64,000 bases of DNA from Thalassospira lucentensis (GCF_011806425.1 NZ_JAATOV010000002.1:248001-312000); one strand, 5' to 3'. Positions 24,935 to 34,026 are shown, numbered from the stretch's first letter. A program made the numbers and translations. Notes: generated by a model not told the origin, from the letters alone.

Positions 24935-26200
24935 ATGCGTAACATCGTAACCCGTGCGGCCTTTGCCGCCGGACTGATGGCCGCGGCCGCGACACCAGCC
25001 TTTGCTGCGACCGAGCTGACCATGTATTACCCGATCGCTGTTGGCGGCCCGCTGACCGATGTGATTGATGGCATGATTGATGGTTTTGAATCCGAACACC
25101 CGGATGTCAAAGTCAACGCCATCTATGCCGGGAACTATGACGATACGCGTCTGCGTGCCGTGTCGGCGATCAAAAGCGGCGAGCCAGCACAGCTTTCAGT
25201 GATGTTTTCGATCGATGTTTATGACCTGATCGAACAGGACCTGATTGTACCGTTTGATGATGTTGTCAAAACCGACGAAGACAAAGAATGGCTGAACGGC
25301 TTTTACCCAGCCTTGATGGCCAATGGTGAAGTCGATGGCAAAACCTGGGGCATCCCGTTCCAGCGTTCGACCATTGTCATGTACTACAACAAGGACATGT
25401 TCAAGGCTGCTGGTCTTGATCCGGAAAACCCGCCGCAAACGTGGGAAGAACTGGTTGCCGATGGCAAGGCCCTTGCCAAAGACGGCAAATGGGGCCTGAT
25501 GGTGCCATCAACCGGTTATCCGTATTGGATGTTCCAGTGCTTTGCCATTCAGAACGGCAAAGAGTTGATGAGCAAAGACGGCACCCAGACCTATTTCAAT
25601 GATCCGGCCGTTGTAGAGGCGCTTGAATTCTGGCGCGGTCTTGCGGTGGATGAAAAAATCATGCCCGAAGGCACGATTGAATGGGGCACCCTGCGTCAGG
25701 CCTTTGTTCAGGGTCAGACCGCGATGATGTGGCATTCCACCGGCAACCTGTCGGCTGTGAAACGCGAAGCCAAATTTGATTTCGGCGTTGCGATGTTGCC
25801 AAAACACAAAAAGCCGGGCTCTCCGACCGGTGGCGGTAACTTCTATATGTTCAAAGACTCAACCGATGCCCAAAAAGAAGCATCGCTTGAACTGATCAAA
25901 TACATGACCGCCCCAGAACGTGCAGCAGAATGGTCAATGGCAACCGGTTATGTCGGGGTAACCCCCGCGGCATATGAAACCGATGCGCTTAAAGCCTATG
26001 CCGCTGATTTCCCGCAGGCACTTGTGGCGCGTGATCAGCTTGAAGTCGCGATCCCGGAATTCTCCACCTATGACACCGCGCGTGTGCGTGATGGCCTGAA
26101 CAACGCCATTCAGGCGGCTTTGACCGGTGAGAAAACACCAAAAGAAGCCCTTGATGGTGCGCAGGAAGACGCAAACCGTCTTCTGAAGGCCTTCCAATAA
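24935..26200 (+). CDS. ugpB: ABC transporter periplasmic substrate-binding protein (UgpB-type)
   Basis: A 421-residue extracellular solute-binding protein, family 1. The signal peptide ends near ATPAFA (residue 24). The mature start TELTMYYPIAVGGPLTDVID and NAIYAGNYDDTRLRAVSAIK resemble alphaproteobacterial binding proteins annotated as UgpB for sn-glycerol-3-phosphate. It uses the most biased codons of the operon, consistent with high expression of the binding protein. A hairpin with a T run follows at 26251-26293 and would lower expression of the permeases relative to this gene. Substrate assignment is by resemblance; another polyol phosphate is possible. Confidence 0.82.
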   Translation: MRNIVTRAAFAAGLMAAAATPAFAATELTMYYPIAVGGPLTDVIDGMIDGFESEHPDVKVNAIYAGNYDDTRLRAVSAIKSGEPAQLSVMFSIDVYDLIEQDLIVPFDDVVKTDEDKEWLNGFYPALMANGEVDGKTWGIPFQRSTIVMYYNKDMFKAAGLDPENPPQTWEELVADGKALAKDGKWGLMVPSTGYPYWMFQCFAIQNGKELMSKDGTQTYFNDPAVVEALEFWRGLAVDEKIMPEGTIEWGTLRQAFVQGQTAMMWHSTGNLSAVKREAKFDFGVAMLPKHKKPGSPTGGGNFYMFKDSTDAQKEASLELIKYMTAPERAAEWSMATGYVGVTPAAYETDALKAYAADFPQALVARDQLEVAIPEFSTYDTARVRDGLNNAIQAALTGEKTPKEALDGAQEDANRLLKAFQ

Positions 26201-26250
26201 GCGGGCCGGTAATTTGGCTGGCATTTGATGTGCCAACAGATCTGCACGTC

Positions 26251-26293
26251 GAAGCGGGTGCCCAATGCCCGCTTCGGCACTTTTATCTTTTTT
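26251..26293 (+). terminator. Intra-operon hairpin between ugpB and ugpA
   Basis: GAAGCGGG (26251-26258) pairs with CCCGCTTC (26268-26275), followed by GGCACTTTTATCTTTTTT. It lies after the binding-protein gene and before the permeases, where partial termination or mRNA protection is common in ABC operons. Confidence 0.65.
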
Positions 26294-26331
26294 GATTTGT
26301 TTTGTGATTTTGACTTCAGGACGCGCCGAGC

Positions 26332-27225
26332 ATGAACGAAATGGCCCAACTTAAAAAACGCAGGCTGGCCCTTTATGGCTGGATGCTGGCGGCCCCTGCC
26401 CTGGCTTTGATGAGCTTGTTTGCCTTTTACCCGGCCGTGGCGACATTTTGGCACAGTCTGTTTACCCGTGGGACAACGCGCCGACCGTCGGTTTTTGCCG
26501 GGTTTGAAAATTATGGCGATCTGTTTTCTGATCCGACCTTTGCCACGGTTGCGATCAATAATCTGATCTATGCCGGGGTCACGATTCCGGTTTCTATTTT
26601 CTTTGCGCTTGCCATGGCGCTTTGGGCCAATGCGCATATTCCCGCACGCAGTTTCGTGCGCAGTGCCTATTTCACGCCGACCATTTTACCGATGATTGCC
26701 GCGGCCAATTTATGGCTGTTTTTCTATACGCCCGACCTTGGCGTGATTGACCAAATCACCGGATTTTTCGGCGCAGAACCGACCAACTGGCTGGGCCAGC
26801 CGCAAACGGCACTGGCATCCATCATTGTCGTGACGATCTGGAAAGAGTCCGGGTTTTTCATGATTTTCTATCTGGCTGCCCTTCAGACCATTCCGCCAGA
26901 TTTGCGTGAAGCCGCCCGGATTGAAGGGGCGGGTCGTTGGACCTATACGCGGCGGGTTTTGCTGCCGCTTTTGATGCCGACCACGATCTTTGTGTTTGTG
27001 AATGCGATGATCAATTCGGTCAAACTGATCGACCATTTGTTCATCCTGACCAAGGGCGGCCCCAATAACGCATCCAAGCTGATCCTGTATTGGATTTGGG
27101 AAATGGCGTTTTCGTATTTCGATACCCCGCATGCCGCGGCCATGACCATGCTTGTTTTGCTGACCCTTGGCATTGTTGCCGTCATTCAGTTCCGACTGGT
27201 TGAAAAACGGACCCATTACCGATGA
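26332..27225 (+). CDS. ugpA: ABC transporter permease (UgpA-type)
   Basis: A 297-residue inner-membrane permease with about six membrane segments. The first is LALYGWMLAAPALALMSLFAFY. The cytoplasmic EAA loop that contacts the ATPase is LREAARIEGAGRWTYTRRV followed by LLPLLMP. The gene begins 131 bases after ugpB and its last four bases overlap the start of the next permease gene (ATGA at 27222-27225). Length and layout are as expected for the first permease of a Ugp/Mal-type importer. The upstream ribosome site is poor (CAGGAC). Confidence 0.85.
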   Translation: MNEMAQLKKRRLALYGWMLAAPALALMSLFAFYPAVATFWHSLFTRGTTRRPSVFAGFENYGDLFSDPTFATVAINNLIYAGVTIPVSIFFALAMALWANAHIPARSFVRSAYFTPTILPMIAAANLWLFFYTPDLGVIDQITGFFGAEPTNWLGQPQTALASIIVVTIWKESGFFMIFYLAALQTIPPDLREAARIEGAGRWTYTRRVLLPLLMPTTIFVFVNAMINSVKLIDHLFILTKGGPNNASKLILYWIWEMAFSYFDTPHAAAMTMLVLLTLGIVAVIQFRLVEKRTHYR

Positions 27226-28070
27226 ATACGCTTGTTTCTTCCATGCCCAACAAACGCCGCCTGCCCGACCTTGATAAGGTTTTTGATGCCATCGGGGCAT
27301 GGGTTTTGGCACTTGTCTGGATTTCACCATTGCTGTTTGCCACATGGGCCGCGTTGCAGCCATCGGGCACGGCGCTTGGACTGGATTTTTCAACGCCATT
27401 AACGTTTGAAAACTTCGTCTATGTTTGGAATGCGGTGCCGTGGCTTGGCTATTTTGCCAATACGGTGATTTTGGTCACACTTATTCTGGCCGGGCAGCTT
27501 GTTTTGTGTACCTTGGCGGGGTTTGCCTTTGCCCGGTTTGAATTTAAGGGCCGCGACACGGTTTTCATTCTTGTTTTGCTGCAGCTTTTCATCCTGCCCG
27601 AAGTGCTGATTGTTGAAAACTACGCGATCATTTCAAAGCTTGGCCTGTTTGATACCGCCCTTGGCATCGGGCTTCCGTATATGGCCAGTGCGTTTGGTAT
27701 CTTCCTTTTGCGCCAAGCGTTTAAATCCGTGCCGCTTGAGCTGGAAGAAGCCGCGCGGATTGAAGGATGCAGTTGGATGGGGGTTTTGTGGAAGGTTTAT
27801 GTACCTGCCGCCAAACCGGTTTATCTGGCCTATGCGCTGGTGTCCATTGCCACCCACTGGAATAACTTCCTGTGGCCGCTAATTGTGACCAACTCGCCCG
27901 ACACCCGTCCGTTAACGGTGGGATTATCACTGTTTGGCGCACCTGAAACCGGGGTGGATATTTCCGTGATCAGTGCGGCCACCTTGATGACGATCTTACC
28001 GCTTTTGGTGGCGTTTCTGATTTTCCAACGCCAGTTTATTCAGGCGTTCCTGCGCGCAGGCATTCGGTAA
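27222..28070 (+). CDS. ugpE: ABC transporter permease (UgpE-type)
   Basis: A 282-residue second permease. Six membrane segments begin with VLALVWISPLLFATWAAL. The EAA loop is LELEEAARIEGCSWMGVLWK, followed by VYVPAAKP. Its start codon overlaps the stop of ugpA by four bases, so the two are translationally coupled. It is the last gene of the DeoR-ugpC-ugpB-ugpA-ugpE operon. No ugpQ phosphodiesterase is attached, but a secreted glycerophosphodiester phosphodiesterase is encoded at 36046-37125. A hairpin follows at 28100-28138. Confidence 0.85.
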   Translation: MNTLVSSMPNKRRLPDLDKVFDAIGAWVLALVWISPLLFATWAALQPSGTALGLDFSTPLTFENFVYVWNAVPWLGYFANTVILVTLILAGQLVLCTLAGFAFARFEFKGRDTVFILVLLQLFILPEVLIVENYAIISKLGLFDTALGIGLPYMASAFGIFLLRQAFKSVPLELEEAARIEGCSWMGVLWKVYVPAAKPVYLAYALVSIATHWNNFLWPLIVTNSPDTRPLTVGLSLFGAPETGVDISVISAATLMTILPLLVAFLIFQRQFIQAFLRAGIR

Positions 28071-28099
28071 CCACGCGCATCGCATTCCGCCCCAAACCC

Positions 28100-28138
28100 A
28101 ACACCGCGCACAGGACATTAACACCCTTGCGCGGTGTT
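28100..28138 (+). terminator. Hairpin after ugpE
   Basis: AACACCGCGC (28100-28109) and GCGCGGTGTT (28129-28138) form a 10-bp stem with a 19-base loop, followed by TCTTTGG. It marks a likely end of the importer operon. Confidence 0.65.
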
Positions 28139-28239
28139 TCTTTGGGTACAAAGACACCGGACATCCCATGCCCGCCGCGATGCAAGCCTTAATACATAAA
28201 AACGTGTGTTCTCGATCTCTTTTCAATTTTTGGTAACCG

Positions 28240-28521
28240 CGCTAGGTCTTGGGCGTCGTAGCAAGACGAATGCAAAAAGTCCCCATCTGCGTAAGTGCAT
28301 TTGCCAGATTCCGATGTTGCGAGGCGGGTCTGGCGCCCCCTGTTTGGGGGTGTCTTGATTAAAGAAAACAGGTCACAGGTTTTCATACCCCATGAAAACC
28401 AAGCGCCAATCATTTGCCCCCCAGATTGAATGATTGTCCGCATGTGCCCTGAAGTCCTTCCGAAATCTCCCTAGGTCGGAAGGCCGAGACGCCCGGGCTT
28501 CCCCGGGCGTTTCTTTTTTAT
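28240..28521 (+). ncRNA. Candidate structured small RNA with its own terminator
   Basis: No gene fits this stretch, yet it is full of compact inverted repeats. They are GTCTTG/CAAGAC near 28246-28266, GCCAGA/TCTGGC (28303-28308, 28329-28334), CCCCC/GGGGG (near 28336-28350), GTTTTCAT/ATGAAAAC (28379-28386, 28392-28399), CAATCATT/AATGATTG (28407-28414, 28429-28436), CCTTCCGA/TCGGAAGG (28456-28463, 28476-28483), and finally a strong terminator ACGCCCGGG/CCCGGGCGT with TTTCTTTTTT (28489-28520). The operon before it already ends at 28138, and the next gene is on the other strand. I compared it by eye with tmRNA, 6S, SRP and RNase P RNA signatures and could match none. The 5' end is a guess. Confidence 0.45.
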
Positions 28522-28536
28522 CCCGAGATCAAAATA

Positions 28537-28573
28537 GAAAAAAGCCGGCCCCCCGGGGAAAGGGGACCGGCCA
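28537..28573 (-). terminator. Terminator of the emrAB operon
   Basis: On the minus strand GGCCGGTCCCC and GGGGGGCCGGC pair around TTTCCCC and are followed by TTTTTT. It lies 100 bases after emrB. Confidence 0.85.
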
Positions 28574-28671
28574 AGCCGCACTCAAGCATACGCTTGCGGG
28601 GTCGGGGGACAGTGTGCGGCTTGTTTCAAAGCCCCCTGCCACTTTTGGCGATCAGGGGGATATGGGTTTGA

Positions 28672-30270
28672 TCAGTGCGCACCTTCGGCACCAGCCGCAT
28701 GGCGGGCAGGTTTGGCAAGGGGCAGCAACAGCAATGCCACCACAAAGGTCGCTGCCATCGCCAGATAAACATCGTTAAATGAAATCATTGATGCTTCGCG
28801 TGTGACGATTTGAACAATGGTTTTCATGGCCGCGGCATGCGGTTCGGCAATGCCCATTTGCGAATAGCGCGCCATCAAGGTCGCCAGATGGTTTTTAAAG
28901 GCCGTGCTGGCCGGGCTGATATGCTCGGACAAGATCGAAAAATGATAATCGATGCGTTTATCCAGCAACGTATTGATCGCCGCCATGCCAATCGCCCCAC
29001 CAAGGTTCCGCATCAGGTTATACAGACCACTGGCGTTTTTGATCTTTTCGGGCGGCAAGGTGCCAAGGGCCAAATCAGTGACCGGCAACATGCAAAACAT
29101 CATCGCCGCCCCGCGCACGACCTGTGGCCAGATCAGCTCGTGAAAGGAAACTTCGCTGGTGTTAAAGCCATGCATCGCAAGGCCCAAAGCAAACAACGCC
29201 AAGCCAAATCCCAGAACCACGCGCGGTGGGAATTTTGCCGTCACTTTGCCGGCGATCGGCGCGCTCAGGAATTGCGAAATCCCCGTGACCGCCATGACAA
29301 TACCGATTTCAAGACTGTCATAGCCCCGAATACGCCCGAGCATCAGCGGCATGACATAGACACTGCCATAAAGCCCGATACCCAGCGTAAAGCTAAACAC
29401 GCAGCCCATCGTAAAGTTGCGGTCGGTAAAGGATTTCAAATCGACAATCGGCTTGTCATAGCGAAACATCCGCCAAAAGAAATACAGCCCGGCAATGACG
29501 CAAATGATCGTGCCATAGACAATCGCACGTTCATCAAACCAGTCGTCTTTGGGGCCTTCATCCATGACATATTCAAGGCTGCCCAAAAATACCGCCATGG
29601 CAATCAGGCCTTTGAAATCAAACCCCTTAAGCAGGGATCGATCGCCTTTATCAATGTGAAGCGTCATGCCCACCACAAGGGCAATCAAAAGCCCCGGCAG
29701 AACATTGATCAAAAACAGCCAGTGCCATGACAGCGACTGGGTCAAAAAGCCGCCCAATGTCGGCCCGACCGTCGGCGCCATGGTGGCAATCAACCCGATC
29801 ATCACCGAGGCGGTATTCCGTTTTGCCGGTGGGAAAATGATGTAGGTGGTAGCAAAGACGGTTGGGATCATCGCCCCGCCAAGGAAGCCTTGTAGCGCGC
29901 GAAACCAAATCATGCTTTCGATCGACCACGCAAAGGCCGATGCCACCGACATCATCGTAAAGCCAACAGCCGACATCACAAACAGCCAGCGGGTCGAAAT
30001 CAGCCGTGACAAAAACCCCGAAAGCGGGATCATGACGACTTCGGCAATCAGATAACTGGTTTGCACCCAGCCAATTTCATCGGGGCTTGCCGATAAACCG
30101 GCCTGAATATCTTCGAGCGAACTTGCAACAATCTGGATATCAAGGATGGCCAGAAACATACCAATAACCATCGCGACCCAGCCAATAAAGGCGGCGCGAT
30201 CAATCTGCCCGCTGTCTGCTGATGTGGGCACTTTGGCAGTGTTGTTGGTATCGCTACTGGCACTGGCCAT
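28672..30270 (-). CDS. emrB: Multidrug efflux MFS transporter, DHA2 family (EmrB-type)
   Basis: A 532-residue proton-driven exporter with 14 membrane segments. After a hydrophilic Asn/Ser/Thr start, the first segment reads AFIGWVAMVIGMFLAILDIQIVASSL, which is the DHA2 motif D1 (LDxTIVNxALP-like). Motif A and the antiporter motif C (APTVGPTLGGFL) are present. It pairs with an EmrA adaptor whose last base overlaps its first (position 30270). Together with an outer-membrane channel encoded elsewhere they should form a three-part pump for lipophilic compounds. Regulation probably comes from the divergent TetR gene at 31472. Confidence 0.94.
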   Translation of the reverse strand: MASASSDTNNTAKVPTSADSGQIDRAAFIGWVAMVIGMFLAILDIQIVASSLEDIQAGLSASPDEIGWVQTSYLIAEVVMIPLSGFLSRLISTRWLFVMSAVGFTMMSVASAFAWSIESMIWFRALQGFLGGAMIPTVFATTYIIFPPAKRNTASVMIGLIATMAPTVGPTLGGFLTQSLSWHWLFLINVLPGLLIALVVGMTLHIDKGDRSLLKGFDFKGLIAMAVFLGSLEYVMDEGPKDDWFDERAIVYGTIICVIAGLYFFWRMFRYDKPIVDLKSFTDRNFTMGCVFSFTLGIGLYGSVYVMPLMLGRIRGYDSLEIGIVMAVTGISQFLSAPIAGKVTAKFPPRVVLGFGLALFALGLAMHGFNTSEVSFHELIWPQVVRGAAMMFCMLPVTDLALGTLPPEKIKNASGLYNLMRNLGGAIGMAAINTLLDKRIDYHFSILSEHISPASTAFKNHLATLMARYSQMGIAEPHAAAMKTIVQIVTREASMISFNDVYLAMAATFVVALLLLPLAKPARHAAGAEGAH

Positions 30271-31373
30271 TAGTTACGCTCCGACAGTTCCGTTTTGGAA
30301 ACATCGGCCGGGACAAGGCCGCTTGCGGCAACATGTTGGCTGCCATCGGCATCACGGGTATCGACATCAACAACCACAGACAGGCCCGGGCGCAGGGCAT
30401 CGGTCCATTTGCTTTGATCCAGGGCGATGCGCACCGGAACGCGCTGGGTAATTTTGGTGAAGTTGCCCGTGGCATTTTCGGGGGGCAGCAAACTGAACTG
30501 CGATCCGGTTGCCGGGGCGAAACTTTGCACATGACCGGTGATATCGGCATCCGGGAAGGCGTCGACTTCAACCTGCACTTTTTGACCCGGTGCCATATGG
30601 CCGATCTGGGTTTCCTTGAAATTGGCAACGATGTAAACGTTGGGCAGCGGAACAAGAACCAGCAGTTGCTCGCCCGGCTGAACCAACGCACCAGTTTGCA
30701 CCGACCGATTGCCAACAACCCCATCAAACGGGGCATAAACGCGGGTATCATCAAGGGATTGCTGTGCCAGATCACGTGCGGCTTGGGCCTGACTTACGGC
30801 ACGTTCGGCCTCAGTTTTCTGGGCTTTTAGAACGCCAAGCCGGCTTTTTTCGACGGTCAGCGTGGAATTTGCCACCGCGACTTGGGCCTGTGCGGTTTGG
30901 CGGTCGGCCTTGGCGTAATCATATTTCTGGCGGCTGGCCGCACCCTTTTTGACCAGATCCTTATAGCGGTCAAAATCCTCGGTCGTGCGATCAAGCTCGA
31001 CCTTGGCAATTTGCACATTGGCTTCGGCCTGATGGATGGCGGCTTCCTGGAGGGTGATTTGTTCGTCCATTGTCGCAACCGCCGAACGGCGGGCTTCAAG
31101 GGCGGCGGTTGCCTTGGCGACTTCGAGACGGAAATCATCGTCCTTGATCGTCAGCAGCAAGTCACCCTTGCGCACCGACTGGTTTTCATCGGCGCGCAAT
31201 TCGCCCACATATCCCGATACCTTGGGCGAAATCGCAACTTCGTCCGCCTGCAAATAGGCATTGTCGGTATTTTCGAAATACTGACCCTCGGTCAGCCAAT
31301 AGAAACCGTAATAGGCACCGCCGCCAATGATCGCTGCTGCGACCAGGGGCAGTATGATTTTCTTCACATCCAT
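30270..31373 (-). CDS. emrA: HlyD family secretion protein, EmrA-type adaptor
   Basis: A 367-residue membrane fusion protein. The N-terminal anchor is IILPLVAAAIIGGGAYYGFYW, followed by TEGQYFENTDNAYLQADEVA, typical of EmrA. A long alpha-hairpin (about 90-205) and the second lipoyl half (DDTRVYAPFDGVVGN) follow. It is the first gene of the emrAB operon and its stop overlaps the emrB start. The upstream region shared with the TetR gene holds two similar palindromes 30 bases apart (31391-31438). Confidence 0.93.
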   Translation of the reverse strand: MDVKKIILPLVAAAIIGGGAYYGFYWLTEGQYFENTDNAYLQADEVAISPKVSGYVGELRADENQSVRKGDLLLTIKDDDFRLEVAKATAALEARRSAVATMDEQITLQEAAIHQAEANVQIAKVELDRTTEDFDRYKDLVKKGAASRQKYDYAKADRQTAQAQVAVANSTLTVEKSRLGVLKAQKTEAERAVSQAQAARDLAQQSLDDTRVYAPFDGVVGNRSVQTGALVQPGEQLLVLVPLPNVYIVANFKETQIGHMAPGQKVQVEVDAFPDADITGHVQSFAPATGSQFSLLPPENATGNFTKITQRVPVRIALDQSKWTDALRPGLSVVVDVDTRDADGSQHVAASGLVPADVSKTELSERN

Positions 31374-31390
31374 CGCCGTCTAAGCCCTTT

Positions 31391-31438
31391 TGGTATTGAT
31401 TAGTACCATTTGCATTTATATGGTACCAACCAGTACCA
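31391..31438. promoter_or_regulatory. Two TetR-type operators between emrA and its regulator
   Basis: TGGTA-TTGATTAG-TACCA (31391-31408) and TGGTAC-CAACCA-GTACCA (31421-31438) are both 18 bases long, and their centres are exactly 30 bases apart. Their position between divergent pump and regulator genes, plus near-identical half-sites, makes them strong candidates for the binding sites of the TetR protein at 31472. Confidence 0.75.
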
Positions 31439-31471
31439 AACGTCAAGCGCGAAATTGGAAACATTCAATTT

Positions 31472-32107
31472 ATGAAAACCGAACAGCTCAATCCCAGAAC
31501 GCTCAAACGCCGTGACGCCATGATTTCGGCGGCACGCGAATTGTTTTGCGAGCATGGATTTGCCGGCACGACGCTTGAAATGATCACGGCAGAGGCCGGT
31601 GGATCACGCCGCACGATCTATGAGCTGTTTGGCAATAAGGATGGGGTGTTTGAGGCGGTTATTCGCGATTGCACCGGGCGCATTACATCGATCATGGCCG
31701 GTCTTGAACTCACCGACCTTCCGCTTCGGGCGGCACTTATTCATTACGGTGAAACGCTGATGGAGCTTCTGACAGCCCCGGATACAATCCGTTATATGCG
31801 GCTGTTTCTGTCTGAAGTGCCGCGTTTTCCCAAGCTTGGGAAAATCTTTTACGAAACGGGCCTGATGAATGGGCGGCGGATCATCACGTCTTATTTTGAA
31901 CGTCAGATGAACGAAGGACGCTTTCCCAAGGGCGACCCAAGACAGGCCGCCATTTTCTTTTCCAGCCTGATCAAAGCCGATTACGACATTCGCCAGATGT
32001 CCTATGTCGATTGGGAACCGCAGGCCAAGGATTTGCGATCACACGTGATTGGCTCGGTTGATATGTTCCTGCGTGGCTATGGGCTTGATCCGGACAAAAC
32101 GGCGTAA
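31472..32107 (+). CDS. TetR/AcrR family regulator of emrAB
   Basis: A 211-residue repressor. The N-terminal helix-turn-helix (about 15-60) reads MISAARELFCEHGFAGTTLE then ITAEAGGSRRTIYELFGNKDGVFEAVI. The C-terminal domain is all-helical and has a TetR_C-like YMRLFLSEVPRFPKLG motif shared with many EmrAB/AcrAB repressors. It is divergent from emrA; the 98-base gap carries two palindromes. Regulation of emrAB is inferred from position and the operators. The start at 31472 has TTGGAAA upstream, a weak site. Confidence 0.9.
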   Translation: MKTEQLNPRTLKRRDAMISAARELFCEHGFAGTTLEMITAEAGGSRRTIYELFGNKDGVFEAVIRDCTGRITSIMAGLELTDLPLRAALIHYGETLMELLTAPDTIRYMRLFLSEVPRFPKLGKIFYETGLMNGRRIITSYFERQMNEGRFPKGDPRQAAIFFSSLIKADYDIRQMSYVDWEPQAKDLRSHVIGSVDMFLRGYGLDPDKTA

Positions 32108-32217
32108 GAAACAGGTTCAGCAAAAGCCGTACGTCCAAAAGCATGATCTGGCAAAGCCGTGCCTTTTCGGCGGTAAAAGCCAAAACATGGTCCCCCGACC
32201 CCGTTTTGGCGGCGGCC

Positions 32218-32391
32218 CTAGTCAAACAGGGTCAGCAAGCGCCATGCAACGGGCCCGAACATCGTCAGGGCCCCGACCCACATCGTGCACAGGCCCCAGT
32301 TTTCGTCACGGTTGCTGAACCCCACCGCCAGCAGTCCGAAACCGATCAGGCACAAAAGAATGACGATGTTATTTTCCATTGTCGCAATCAT
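32218..32391 (-). CDS. Small two-helix membrane protein, unknown
   Basis: A 57-residue protein with two hydrophobic helices: NIVILLCLIGFGLLAVGF and MWVGALTMFGPVAWRLLTLF, joined by a short loop SNRDENWGLCT with one Cys. The ATG at 32391 is chosen for the AAAGGGGACT upstream; another ATG four codons later is possible. Nothing suggests a function. It stands alone between the TetR gene and the isocitrate dehydrogenase promoter. It is probably real, since its frame, composition and ribosome site agree. Confidence 0.6.
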   Translation of the reverse strand: MIATMENNIVILLCLIGFGLLAVGFSNRDENWGLCTMWVGALTMFGPVAWRLLTLFD

Positions 32392-32811
32392 GACAGTCCC
32401 CTTTTTGTAAAGATCACGCCCCAATCGGAGTCTCCGATCTTTCCCCTCAACACCCCAACCTTAGGGGCGGTTGGCATGGGGCTTCTTTGATCCGTGTCAG
32501 GTCGACTTGTTTTTTCGCCACCTTGATCGTCATGTTGTAAAAATTCGAGACGCACGCCTAAATAGCGGGCCTCATTGCGGTTTTTGGGATGGCAAACCGG
32601 CGCCAAACCCCAATCAAACCGGCGGGAAATCCGGCTTTTGATCGATCCGGATAATGTTGTTGGCTCACCCTCTTTGATTTTCTGGTGGCTTCCTGTATGT
32701 TCGGGCTCCCGACGCGGCCAGGGCGCTCCCTCGCGCGCCGGAAGACAAAGATGAACCATCTTGAATGGCAGCCGCGCTGTAACTCGGCCGCGGCCAGCAA
32801 GGGAGTATTCC
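32392..32811. other. Leader and promoter region of icd
   Basis: About 420 bases without a gene. An inverted repeat ATCGGAG-T-CTCCGAT lies at 32424-32438, near the small membrane gene. The rest should contain the promoter for icd, but I cannot point to a strong one. Confidence 0.4.
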
Positions 32812-34026
32812 ATGAGCAAGATTAAAGTTAAGAATCCAGTCGTCGAGCTTGACGGCGATGAAATGACCCGGATCATCTGGGATTTCATCAAAAACAAACT
32901 GATCCTGCCGTATCTCGACATTGACCTGAAATATTACGATCTTTCGGTTCAGAAACGTGACGAGACCGACGACCAGATCACCATTGATGCGGCAAACGCC
33001 ATCAAGGAACACCGCGTTGGTGTGAAATGCGCAACCATCACCCCTGATGAGCAGCGCGTTGAAGAATTCGATCTGAAAAAGATGTGGAAGTCGCCGAACG
33101 GCACCATCCGTAACATCATTGGCGGTACCGTTTTCCGTCAGCCGATCATTTGCTCGAACGTGCCGCGTTTGGTTCCGGGTTGGACCCAGCCGATCGTTAT
33201 TGGCCGTCACGCATTTGGTGACCAATACCGTGCGACCGACTTTAAAGTTCCGGGCGCAGGTAAACTGACCATCAAGTTCCAGCCGGCAGACGGCGGCGAA
33301 GCCATCGAGCATGAAGTCTTTGACTTCCCGTCCTCGGGCGTTGCGATGTCGATGTACAACCTTGATGACAGCATCAAAGGTTTTGCACGTGCTTGCATGA
33401 ACTATGGCCTTAACCTTGGTTGGCCGGTCTACCTCTCGACCAAAAACACCATCATGAAAGCCTATGACGGTCGTTTCAAAGACCTGTTTGAAGAAGTCTT
33501 CCAGGAAGAATTCAAAGACAAGTTCGAAGCAGCTGGCATCACCTATGAACACCGCCTGATCGATGACATGGTCGCATGTGCCATGAAATGGAACGGTGGT
33601 TTCGTTTGGGCTTGTAAGAACTATGACGGCGACGTTCAGTCTGACACCGTGGCACAGGGCTTTGGCTCGCTCGGTCTGATGACCTCTGTTTTGATGACCC
33701 CGGATGGGCAGACCGTCGAAGCAGAAGCAGCACACGGCACCGTGACCCGTCACTATCGTCAGCACCAGCAGGGTAAAGAAACCTCGACCAACCCGATTGC
33801 GTCGATCTTTGCTTGGTCGCAGGGCCTGAAATACCGTGGTGAATTCGACGGTACGCCAGAAGTTGTCAAATTTGCTGAAACCCTTGAAAAAGTTTGCGTC
33901 GACACCGTCGAAGCTGGCTTCATGACCAAGGATTTGGCGCTTCTGATCGGCCCGAACCAGAAATGGCTGACCACCAACCAGTTCCTCGACAAACTGGACG
34001 AAGGTCTGAAAGCTGCAATGGCCTGA
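32812..34026 (+). CDS. icd: Isocitrate dehydrogenase (NADP-dependent, homodimeric type)
   Basis: This citric-acid-cycle enzyme converts isocitrate and NADP to 2-oxoglutarate, CO2 and NADPH. The 404-residue length and sequence match the eukaryote-like type [26 protein letters not shown], the substrate loop KSPNGTIRN, and [11 protein letters not shown] with [11 protein letters not shown] near the coenzyme site. It shows strongly biased codon use (CGT, GGT, AAA, GAA), indicating high expression. The start at 32812 is fixed by AAGGGAG 7 bases upstream; an open frame to 32761 lacks support. A terminator follows at 34063-34101. Its loose association with alaS and recA is common in alphaproteobacteria. 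Confidence 0.97.
   Translation: MSKIKVKNPVVELDGDEMTRIIWDFIKNKLILPYLDIDLKYYDLSVQKRDETDDQITIDAANAIKEHRVGVKCATITPDEQRVEEFDLKKMWKSPNGTIRNIIGGTVFRQPIICSNVPRLVPGWTQPIVIGRHAFGDQYRATDFKVPGAGKLTIKFQPADGGEAIEHEVFDFPSSGVAMSMYNLDDSIKGFARACMNYGLNLGWPVYLSTKNTIMKAYDGRFKDLFEEVFQEEFKDKFEAAGITYEHRLIDDMVACAMKWNGGFVWACKNYDGDVQSDTVAQGFGSLGLMTSVLMTPDGQTVEAEAAHGTVTRHYRQHQQGKETSTNPIASIFAWSQGLKYRGEFDGTPEVVKFAETLEKVCVDTVEAGFMTKDLALLIGPNQKWLTTNQFLDKLDEGLKAAMA

Noticed and set aside
28240-28521. Identity as 6S RNA, tmRNA, SRP RNA or RNase P RNA
   Set aside because: None of the conserved cores (tag-peptide frame, GGAA loop, GAGGAAAGTCCGGGCT-type core, central bubble with closing stems) is visible. It is kept only as an unassigned candidate.
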